Under the pieces are notes generated by a model. It was not told the origin of the DNA. It did no database searches and saw nothing but the letters and a program-made list of their open reading frames with translations. Below are positions 31,228-37,355 of a DNA stretch of 37,355 nt, piece after piece. A program made the translations under genes and the position numbers. Every line of letters begins with the position of its first letter. The first letter of the stretch is position 1. The stretch comes from Desulfobulbaceae bacterium (GTDB taxonomy: Bacteria > Desulfobacterota > Desulfobulbia > Desulfobulbales > Desulfocapsaceae): NCBI GenBank assembly GCA_008933635.1, contig WBUQ01000029.1, forward strand, positions 1-37,355, in the 5' to 3' direction.

Positions 31228-32628
31228 TCAGGAAGCCTGGTCAAAGCCTCCGCCGAGGGCAAGATGGAGGTTGACCCGCTGGCTCAGCTGCTCGCTCTGC
31301 ACCCGCAGCAGACTCAGGCGGGCGGCCTGGAGGTCGAGCAGCTGCGACTGCACCGCCCGCATGTCGGCCTTGCCGGTCCGGTAGCTGGTCTGCACCAGAT
31401 CCAGGGCCCGCCGGTTGTCGGCCACCGCCCTCTGCAGGAGTTCCTCGCGCTCGGCCAGGTTGCCCCCCGCGGCCAGGGCGTTCTCGACATCACCGAGGGC
31501 CTTCAAGGCACTGGCGGCATAGGCAGCCACTGCCTCCTTCTGCTCCAGGGTGCGGATCTCCACCTGGGACACCAGCGCCCCGCCCTGGTAGACAGGGGCG
31601 ATCAGTCTGGCGCCGGCACCGCTGGTCGGGTTGTCGAAGTCCTCCTTCATTTCGATGATCTCGCTGGTCATCGCGGCGACACTGGCGTTGAGGGTGATCT
31701 TCGGCAGACGGGCAGCCCTGGCCTCGCCGACACGGTTGAAGGCCGCGGCGACACGCCTCTCGGCCGCGACCAGGTCGGGGCGGCGCTCCAGCATCGCCAG
31801 CGGCATGCCGACCGGGACGGGGCGAGGGAGCGTGGTCAGGTCGTGGCGGATTGCCAGCTCGGCGGACGGATATCTGCCGACGAGCAGTTCCAGGGCCCGG
31901 AGCGCCTGCTGATGCGCCAGTTCGATCTGTTTGGCTCCGTCGCGCAGGGAGCCGAGGCTGGCCTGGGCCAGCGCCACGTCCTGTTCGCTGCCGACACCGA
32001 CCTTGTACCGGATCTCCGCCAGCGCCAGCAGCTGTTCGGACGACTGCACCATCTCCGTGGCGATCTGCCCCTGCAGCCATGTCTCGCTGGCCGTGAACCA
32101 GCTCCGTGCCACCGCGGCCGCAAGCGACTGCCGTGCATATTCGAAATCTGCCTGGGCGGCAAGCGACGTCTGTTCGGCGGCATTGCGACCGTACCGCAGC
32201 CGGCCCCAGAGATCGATTTCCCAGGATATCGGCAGGGCAGCACCCTGGATGGCCGAACTGAGATCGCCGCCGCCGGATTTCACCCCGCCGGTGCCGAACA
32301 GGGTGATCGCCGGCAGTAGGGCCGCTTTAGCCTGATTGACATATTCGCCGGCCTGTTCGACCCGGGCGGCGGATACCCGCAGGTCAGGGTTGTGCTGGAG
32401 CGCCTCGTCCACGAGGGCGTTGAGCTGGGGGTCACTGAATCCGGACAGCCAGTTGTCCTTCATTTCCCCGGCCGGGCCGCCCGCCTTCCAGGCAGAGGGC
32501 AGTTCAACCCCCGACAGGGCCTCCTGGCGCACCTCCTCGGAAGAAGGCGGCTCCTTGAGTGCGCAACCGGCAAGCAGGGCCAGCGAGACACCCCCTGCCA
32601 GCGCCATTTTCCATGTTATCTTCCGCAT
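31228..32628 (-). CDS. Outer-membrane factor lipoprotein (OprM/NodT-type efflux)
   Basis: This 466-residue protein begins with a lipoprotein signal (LALLAGC, Cys22) followed by two long alpha-helical repeats typical of outer-membrane efflux proteins: NALVDEALQHNPDLRVSAARVEQAGEYVNQAKAALLP and PLAMLERRPDLVAAERRVAAAFNRVGEARAARLPKI. It forms the trimeric outer-membrane duct of a tripartite exporter. It lies 9 bases downstream of the HlyD-family adaptor gene and is probably in the same operon. No inner-membrane RND, MFS or ABC pump gene is nearby. Confidence 0.92.
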   Translation of the reverse strand: MRKITWKMALAGGVSLALLAGCALKEPPSSEEVRQEALSGVELPSAWKAGGPAGEMKDNWLSGFSDPQLNALVDEALQHNPDLRVSAARVEQAGEYVNQAKAALLPAITLFGTGGVKSGGGDLSSAIQGAALPISWEIDLWGRLRYGRNAAEQTSLAAQADFEYARQSLAAAVARSWFTASETWLQGQIATEMVQSSEQLLALAEIRYKVGVGSEQDVALAQASLGSLRDGAKQIELAHQQALRALELLVGRYPSAELAIRHDLTTLPRPVPVGMPLAMLERRPDLVAAERRVAAAFNRVGEARAARLPKITLNASVAAMTSEIIEMKEDFDNPTSGAGARLIAPVYQGGALVSQVEIRTLEQKEAVAAYAASALKALGDVENALAAGGNLAEREELLQRAVADNRRALDLVQTSYRTGKADMRAVQSQLLDLQAARLSLLRVQSEQLSQRVNLHLALGGGFDQAS

Positions 32629-32637
32629 GGCCGCCTC

Positions 32638-33819
32638 TCAGTGCAGTTTCAGGATCAGCCAGTCGAGCTTGGCACTGACCCGGAGAAAGACCTTGCGGAT
32701 GATATGGATCATCTCGCCGCCGTCGGTATAGATTGCCCCGGCGCCACGGGCACCGGCGGCAAGAAAGATATCCTTGTCCCTGCCTTCTGGCAGTAACCGG
32801 ACCGCCAGGCCATAGGGCGGAATCGGCGCCACCCCGGCGTTCATGTTCATGCTGCCGATCGGCAGCTGGCCCTGGGCCGTCGCCCACATGATCGAATCGA
32901 CCGTGCACTTGACTATCCGTCCCGGATGCATCCGGAAAAACAGTTCGGCTTCCTGCCCCGGCTTGACCTTGCGCACTTCGTTCTGGCCGTAGATGGCGAG
33001 AATCCACTGTTCGTCCTCGACGAAGTTCATCGCCGGCACCATCGGCAGCGGCACCGCCATCGCCCCCGGCCGCAAGGTCAGCGCCACCACCGTGCCGTCG
33101 GCCGGGGCCCGGTAGACGGTCTGCGACAGGTTCCATTTCGCGTTCGCCAGCTGGGCCTCGGCACGGGCGATCTGGGCCTTGATATTGGCCACCGTGTCCT
33201 GTTCCCCCTCCGGGGTCTTCCCCGACAGGGTCTCGCGGATCTGTCCCTCGCTCGCGGCAAGCGACTCCAGTTCGCCTTCAAGATTGGCGACATCGGCCAG
33301 GGCCTGTTCGTAATCGAAACGGTTGCCGGCACCGGTATCGGCCAGCTCCTTCAGTTGCTTCACCCGCAGGCGGGCCAGTTCGAGCCTGGCGGCGGTGGCC
33401 GCCTTCTTGCCGGTGGCTGCCTTCAGCTGCTCCTGCGTGCTGCGGACCCCGGCCTCGGCGGTGATCAGTTGCACCTTCAGCTGGGCCAGCTGGGCTTCGT
33501 AGTTCTGTACCTCGATCTCGTAGGGCACCGGATCGATCTTGAACAGCACCTGGCCCTTTTTGATCGGCCGGTTCGGCTCGATCGGCACCTCGGTGACCAG
33601 CCCGTTGACCCTCGGGTTGATCGGCACCACGTAGTTGACCACCCGCACATCATGGGAGGATGGCGCGTAGATGTTGAGAAAGAGAATCAGGCAGGTGATG
33701 CCGATGATCGGGATGGTGATGGTGATCACCTGGGAGACGATATTCCAGGGCAGCCAGCGGAATTTGAAGAAGATCAGCCAGACAAAGAACGAGTAGATAC
33801 CGAGAAGGATCGCTTCCAT
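32638..33819 (-). CDS. HlyD/EmrA-type adaptor protein (YiaV-like)
   Basis: This 393-residue protein has two N-terminal hydrophobic helices (LLGIYSFFVWLIFFKF and VITITIPIIGITCLILFLNIYA), a lipoyl-like domain (VVPINPRVNGLVTEVPIEPNRPIKKGQVLFKIDP), a long coiled-coil hairpin and a beta-barrel region (NLSQTVYRAPADGTVVALTLRPGAMAVP). The helices at the start and the neighbouring DUF3302 gene match the E. coli YiaV-YiaW arrangement. It should link an inner-membrane component to the outer-membrane factor encoded next. The DUF3302 gene ends 1 base upstream of its start. Confidence 0.9.
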   Translation of the reverse strand: MEAILLGIYSFFVWLIFFKFRWLPWNIVSQVITITIPIIGITCLILFLNIYAPSSHDVRVVNYVVPINPRVNGLVTEVPIEPNRPIKKGQVLFKIDPVPYEIEVQNYEAQLAQLKVQLITAEAGVRSTQEQLKAATGKKAATAARLELARLRVKQLKELADTGAGNRFDYEQALADVANLEGELESLAASEGQIRETLSGKTPEGEQDTVANIKAQIARAEAQLANAKWNLSQTVYRAPADGTVVALTLRPGAMAVPLPMVPAMNFVEDEQWILAIYGQNEVRKVKPGQEAELFFRMHPGRIVKCTVDSIMWATAQGQLPIGSMNMNAGVAPIPPYGLAVRLLPEGRDKDIFLAAGARGAGAIYTDGGEMIHIIRKVFLRVSAKLDWLILKLH

Positions 33820-33820
33820 A

Positions 33821-34360
33821 TCAGACCTGGCCTCCCTGTCCAGCGGCCTTGCCGGCCAGCTTCGCTTCCAGCTCCCTCACCTTTGCCCGCAGCAGCTGCA
33901 CTTCGACGGGGTCCACCGCCGATGTCGCCGGTGCCGGCTGTTTACCGTGGTCCGGTTCGACGGTGTCGGTGCCGTAGGCCATCTTGTACAGCACCGGTTT
34001 GGTGTAGGCCCACAGCCAGGCCAGCGGCCAGAGTATGCCGCCGAAGAACAGCGACAGCAGGCAGAGGGTCTGGATCGCTTTTGCCTGGGGATGTTTGCGT
34101 TTCTCGGCGATTTTCTCCGGCAGAATATGGACCAGCCAGAAGGCGATGACGCCTGCAACCGGCACCAGCACCAGAACCACCCAGGACAGGGCGTTGGCCA
34201 CCTTGTCCAGGGTCTCGCCTTTGAAAATCGAGGCCTGTGCCGGATCGGCAGCGATGACCAGGGTCAGCAGCGCAAGCGATAGCGCACTCCGGAACACATG
34301 ACGTCCCCGGAAGGGTTTTCCATCGCCGCCTTCAGGGGGCGGCTGATTGTTTGCTTTCAT
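33821..34360 (-). CDS. DUF3302 (YiaW-like) membrane protein
   Basis: This 179-residue protein has a hydrophobic segment resembling a signal (SALSLALLTLVIAADPAQA), two TM helices (WVVLVLVPVAGVIAFWLVHILP and LCLLSLFFGGILWPLAWLWAY) and a C-terminal coiled coil (EVQLLRAKVRELEAKLAG). It resembles DUF3302/YiaW, usually encoded just ahead of a YiaV-like HlyD protein. The start ATG 34360 has GAGGAG 12 bases upstream, a loose spacing. The function of the family is unknown; the context suggests an envelope or export role. Confidence 0.82.
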   Translation of the reverse strand: MKANNQPPPEGGDGKPFRGRHVFRSALSLALLTLVIAADPAQASIFKGETLDKVANALSWVVLVLVPVAGVIAFWLVHILPEKIAEKRKHPQAKAIQTLCLLSLFFGGILWPLAWLWAYTKPVLYKMAYGTDTVEPDHGKQPAPATSAVDPVEVQLLRAKVRELEAKLAGKAAGQGGQV

Positions 34361-34428
34361 GGGATCGATGTTCTCCTCTCTAGAGTCCCTGCCAGTTGCA
34401 ACACAACTTCCGTTTTTCTGTCTTCCTG

Positions 34429-34875
34429 TCACGGCTTCGGTCCGGCGCCTGCAGCTACCCGTTGCTGTTCCTGAAACATCCTGCTCACCACCGTAAAGAA
34501 AAAACCCGTGGACCAGCCGCACATCAGGATTCCCGTCAACGCCTCGATCCCGCCGACCAGTCGCCACCGCTCCGGCAGGACCAGATCGCCATACCCGGTG
34601 GTGGTATAGGTCACCGAACTGAAATACAGGGCCGATGCCAGATCGGGCATGGCCTGCCCGGCAAGATAGTACAGCGACCACAAGCTGATCTCCAGTAGAT
34701 GCAGCAGCACCAGCTGCCCGGCGACCTTGATCAGGCTCAAGGTCGGCGGCCAGAACCTTCGGTCGGAAAGGTTCGGCGAACCATTCAGCCTGCTCAGCAG
34801 GAAGGTGATTCCGATCGCATGAATGGTAACGCAGACAGCCAGCAGGAAAAAGCTGATGGCGATCTTGCCAATCAT
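34429..34875 (-). CDS. Two-TM potassium channel protein
   Basis: This 148-residue protein has TM helices at about 5-28 and 50-72, a pore helix with the K+ filter TTTGYGDLVLP (Thr-X-Gly-Tyr-Gly-Asp) at about residues 91-101, and a final TM (GGIEALTGILMCGWSTGFFFTVV). It lacks the RCK/TrkA_N regulatory domain of many bacterial channels, so gating is by another mechanism or by partners. It stands 68 bases upstream of the DUF3302 gene. It may complement the riboswitch-controlled Kup transporter in K+ balance. Confidence 0.88.
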   Translation of the reverse strand: MIGKIAISFFLLAVCVTIHAIGITFLLSRLNGSPNLSDRRFWPPTLSLIKVAGQLVLLHLLEISLWSLYYLAGQAMPDLASALYFSSVTYTTTGYGDLVLPERWRLVGGIEALTGILMCGWSTGFFFTVVSRMFQEQQRVAAGAGPKP

Positions 34876-34947
34876 CGCCGCTCATCCCTTCCGGGAACAA
34901 TGGCCGCCACCTTCAGCGGCAGCGACCATCCGTGTAGTGCTCCACAA

Positions 34948-35502
34948 CTACTGGACATTGATGGAAACAGCCTCAGAGTAGGTGATGACGATCCTGTCGC
35001 CGACCCTGACCCTGTCGAGATTGGCGGGGTCCTTGACGTTGACGATCTGCAGGTTGCCGTCCGGCATCTTCAGCGTCGCGGTGTTGACGCTCTTGTCGAT
35101 ATCCTCGATGGTTGCCGTGACCGTCCGCTCTCCGCCGACCACCACCCCCGGCTTGCTGCCCGGAACGGCCCGGGCCACTTCCGCCAGGCTGTCGTCCCAC
35201 TCTTCGCCGGATTCCGCCATCCTGACCTTGACGATGTTGGCATAGGCCACTGTCACGGTATCACCGGCCTTCACCTGCGGCAGGTTGACTACCTCCTTGC
35301 CGGCAAAGAACGTCACCAGTTTGCCCTCAGCCGTTCGCAACGTGACCATTCTGGTCTTTTGATCAACCGCTTCGACCTGGGCGCTGAGCGATGACACTTC
35401 CGCCCGTTCGATATTCAGATCCTTTCTGGCCGATTTCTCTCCGCATGCCGAAAGACCAGCTATGATACATACCAGCACCAGCAATACACAACTTCTCCTC
35501 AT
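34948..35502 (-). CDS. Lipoprotein with two beta-rich repeats
   Basis: This 184-residue protein carries a clear lipoprotein signal (VCIIAGLSAC, Cys20). The mature part contains two similar segments of about 60 residues: VEAVDQKTRMVTLRTAEGKLVTFFAGKEVVNLPQVKAGDTVTVAYANIV and IEDIDKSVNTATLKMPDGNLQIVNVKDPANLDRVRVGDRIVITYSEAV, joined by a linker. Both are beta-strand rich with a 'VxxGDxVxVxY' finish, OB-like or DUF5666-like. I do not recognise a specific function. It is the first of several envelope-related genes in this operon direction. Confidence 0.78.
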   Translation of the reverse strand: MRRSCVLLVLVCIIAGLSACGEKSARKDLNIERAEVSSLSAQVEAVDQKTRMVTLRTAEGKLVTFFAGKEVVNLPQVKAGDTVTVAYANIVKVRMAESGEEWDDSLAEVARAVPGSKPGVVVGGERTVTATIEDIDKSVNTATLKMPDGNLQIVNVKDPANLDRVRVGDRIVITYSEAVSINVQ

Positions 35503-35557
35503 GATTTCCTCCCTGCCATGTAATGAATATGAATTGCCTTACCTTCGAACAGCCTGC

Positions 35558-36868
35558 TCATTGCAGCTTTTGCTTCGTTTCGACGAACAGCCGGCCCTGG
35601 GACCGGGGATGAAGCTGCCAGCCAAGGGCCTTCAGCTCGGCTTGGGCCTTGACGCTGAAATCACCCAGCACCCACATCTGGAAGCCGGTCGGTGCTTTCT
35701 GCCCCTGTACCGGTTCCACCAGCCAGCTGGCGACTCCGGCAACAGCTGTGCTCCACAGGACATGATCGGCCGGGAACGTTAGCACCACCTCACCTTTGAC
35801 GCTTCGGGCATACAGGAACCTGCCCACCGGGGCAAAACCCTGCAGTGCTGCCACGTTCCGGTGGTATCCGGCCATCATTGTCGCAATCTCGGTGATGATC
35901 CTGGCCATCTCATGGGTGTTGGCCTGCAGCGAAATCGTCACGAACAGCTGACGGTTGGCCACCCCCTGCATCTTTTCCAGGGCTTCGACCATGATCGTCT
36001 GCAGGGCCGGGGAGAAGGCGGGGTTGTTGAGGTACAGCTGTACCGTGTCCGGGTCGACCCGCATCGCCGCGAGTTTGTTCTTGTTGCGCACCCACAGTTC
36101 GGAAGCCGGCGTGTTGTTGATCACCTCGTTGAGGAGTCGGGTGGTTCCGGATGCGGTCAGCATCACTCCGCCCGCTCCGGGCACCGCGCTCTGGGCCAGG
36201 GCGACCCCGATGCCGCCGAGATAATCGGCCCATGCCAGCCGCTCCAGTTCTTCCTGCAGCACCGGGTTCAGGGAATAGACGCTGACCCCGTATTTGGTGG
36301 CGATCTCACCCTTGGACTTCGACTTGCCGATGAACTGCTCGAGCTTGTTGTCCTCGGCGTCGGTGGTCTTGCGCCTGCCGACCGCCTGACTGGCCCGGTT
36401 GAACAGGCTGCTGACGCCCGCCGCCGCACCCTCCAGGGTCTCCTTCGGGTCGGTGACCAGATTCGACACCGCGTCGATGGTATTCTTGCCGGATTGCACC
36501 ACCGATTCCTTGGCGGTGTTCTTGGTCTCCACCTTTTTCATCTCGGCAATGGCCCGGATCTCGTGGAGCAGTTGTTTCAGGGCATGGGTCGAATTGATCC
36601 GGAAGACCCCATAGCGCGAACGCACCGTATAGTGGTTGAGCACCCCGTCGTTGACCACCGTTTCATCCACCGTATAGAGGTTGCTCTGCAGCAGTTTCGG
36701 CTCCAGCAGGGCTGAAGCCCGCAGTTCCGTTCGCTGCTCGAACTGGCTCTGCGCCCTGGCCGCCATGGGCTGAACAATGCACACCAGCCAGAAGGCAAGC
36801 AGCAACACCGGGTACATGACCCGGTTTCGGCAACCCAAGCCAATTCCTTGATTTCGTTTCTCTTTCAT
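35558..36868 (-). CDS. Exported protein of unknown function
   Basis: This 436-residue protein has a signal peptide (VMYPVLLLAFWLVCIVQPMAARA, cleavage before QSQFEQ). A central hydrophobic stretch (DYLGGIGVALAQSAVPGAGGVMLTASGTTRLL) may be membrane-associated, and a Lys-rich segment (KSKSKGEIATKYG) precedes it. The C-terminal half is mixed alpha/beta (NPAFSPALQTIMVEALEKMQGVANRQLFVTISLQ). I recognise no family. The start at ATG 36868 has AAGGAG 5 bases upstream; 36871 is too close to it. The neighbour upstream is the PPK2 gene, 69 bases away. Confidence 0.8.
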   Translation of the reverse strand: MKEKRNQGIGLGCRNRVMYPVLLLAFWLVCIVQPMAARAQSQFEQRTELRASALLEPKLLQSNLYTVDETVVNDGVLNHYTVRSRYGVFRINSTHALKQLLHEIRAIAEMKKVETKNTAKESVVQSGKNTIDAVSNLVTDPKETLEGAAAGVSSLFNRASQAVGRRKTTDAEDNKLEQFIGKSKSKGEIATKYGVSVYSLNPVLQEELERLAWADYLGGIGVALAQSAVPGAGGVMLTASGTTRLLNEVINNTPASELWVRNKNKLAAMRVDPDTVQLYLNNPAFSPALQTIMVEALEKMQGVANRQLFVTISLQANTHEMARIITEIATMMAGYHRNVAALQGFAPVGRFLYARSVKGEVVLTFPADHVLWSTAVAGVASWLVEPVQGQKAPTGFQMWVLGDFSVKAQAELKALGWQLHPRSQGRLFVETKQKLQ

Positions 36869-36937
36869 CATCTCTCCTTCACTCTTCATTACTTCCGTTA
36901 TCGCTTCCACCTCTCGCCTCCCCCGCCACCTGCTGTA

Positions 36938-37355
36938 TCAAAACACCTGAGGAATGAATTTGAACGGATACTCCTGCGGCTGGTATTTTTTGTTCACTTT
37001 CCGTTTCGGCAAAACCACCTTTTCGCTCTCGATCTCCTTGTAGTCAATCGAAGCGAGCAGGTGGCTGATGATGTTCAGGCGGGCCCGCTTCTTGTCGTCG
37101 GAGACGGTGACGTGCCACGGCGCCCAGGGGACATCGGTCTTGACGAACATCTCGTCACGGGCCCTGGTATAGTCATCCCACCGGTCGTAAGACTTGAGAT
37201 CCATCGGCGAGAGCTTCCAGATCTTGCGCTGGTCGTCGATCCGCGAGGAGAGGCGCCTGGTCTGTTCGTCAGGGCTGACCTCGAGCCAGTATTTCAGCAG
37301 GATGATCCCCGATTCGATCACCATCTTTTCGAACATCGGGACGATGTTGAGGAAC
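36938..37355 (-). CDS. ppk2: Polyphosphate kinase 2 family protein (partial, N-terminus beyond the window)
   Basis: The 139 C-terminal residues are visible, with the PPK2 motifs SGIILLKYWLEVSPDEQTRRLSSRIDD, KIWKLSPMDLKSYDRWDDYTRARDEMF and WHVTVSDDKKRARLNIISHLLASIDY. PPK2 enzymes move phosphate between polyphosphate and nucleoside di- or monophosphates. The Walker A and B region lies beyond the right edge, so the class (GDP/ADP or AMP-using) cannot be set. Polyphosphate use fits with the PiT phosphate transporter elsewhere in the window. Confidence 0.93.
   Translation of the reverse strand, partial: FLNIVPMFEKMVIESGIILLKYWLEVSPDEQTRRLSSRIDDQRKIWKLSPMDLKSYDRWDDYTRARDEMFVKTDVPWAPWHVTVSDDKKRARLNIISHLLASIDYKEIESEKVVLPKRKVNKKYQPQEYPFKFIPQVF

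Noticed and set aside
33821-34900. A 359-residue DUF3302 reading frame starting at 34900
   Set aside because: The upstream half overlaps the K+ channel gene in another frame and lacks domain similarity; the ATG at 34360 gives the family-typical protein.
1-37355. CRISPR arrays, tRNA or rRNA genes, insertion sequences, prophage genes
   Set aside because: No regularly spaced repeats, RNA gene signatures, transposase or integrase motifs, or terminal repeats were seen by eye.

Overview
The window reads as a stretch of a GC-rich, Gram-negative, probably anaerobic bacterium, most likely a deltaproteobacterium (Desulfobacterota, perhaps Desulfobulbales-like). This is an inference from gene content: sigma-54 enhancer-binding proteins with many single receivers, NhaD and SLC13 (DASS) carriers, an MCE/PqiABC operon, lipobox lipoproteins, and an aspartase carrying a CRP-like domain. 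No rRNA, tRNA, CRISPR array, transposase or phage gene was seen.

Region 1 (1-14612, all minus strand) is the most unusual part. A five-gene cassette, read as nhaD - receiver(beta) - CBS protein - DASS carrier - receiver(alpha), occurs twice in the same order and orientation (copy B 10176-14612, copy A 1936-6382). Between the copies lie a KinB-like membrane histidine kinase and an AlgB-like sigma-54 response regulator. Downstream of copy A are a PAS-type sigma-54 activator and the start of a NifX-like protein. Near-perfect -24/-12 sigma-54 promoters lie ahead of copy B (14710-14725) and ahead of the kinase that leads into copy A (8397-8412). The second has a spaced direct repeat upstream that looks like an activator site. 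I read the locus as a duplicated, sigma-54-controlled module joining an Na+/H+ antiporter to a probably Na+-coupled anion carrier. In both copies the carrier has altered SNT motifs (AHT and MNV), so it may not be a standard dicarboxylate/sulfate transporter.

Region 2 (14613-25341, plus strand) starts with a 0.7 kb divergent regulatory region containing a c-di-AMP (ydaO/yuaA-type) riboswitch directly upstream of the K+ transporter kup. Then follow an AI-2E/PerM-family permease, a DUF47 PhoU-like protein overlapping a PiT phosphate transporter, a beta-barrel exported protein overlapping a third DASS carrier, a large secreted protein with three internal repeats and a Gly/Tyr-rich tail, and a SYLF/YSC84 lipid-binding protein.

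Region 3 (25449-37355, minus strand) holds a CRP-like-domain/aspartase fusion with a clear intrinsic terminator, a pqiA1-pqiA2-pqiB-pqiC lipid-transport operon in which PqiA is split in two, an outer-membrane factor with a YiaV-like HlyD protein and a YiaW-like DUF3302 protein, a two-TM K+ channel, a lipoprotein, an unrecognised exported protein, and the C-terminal part of a polyphosphate kinase 2. Overall the window is rich in ion and phosphate homeostasis and cell-envelope genes.
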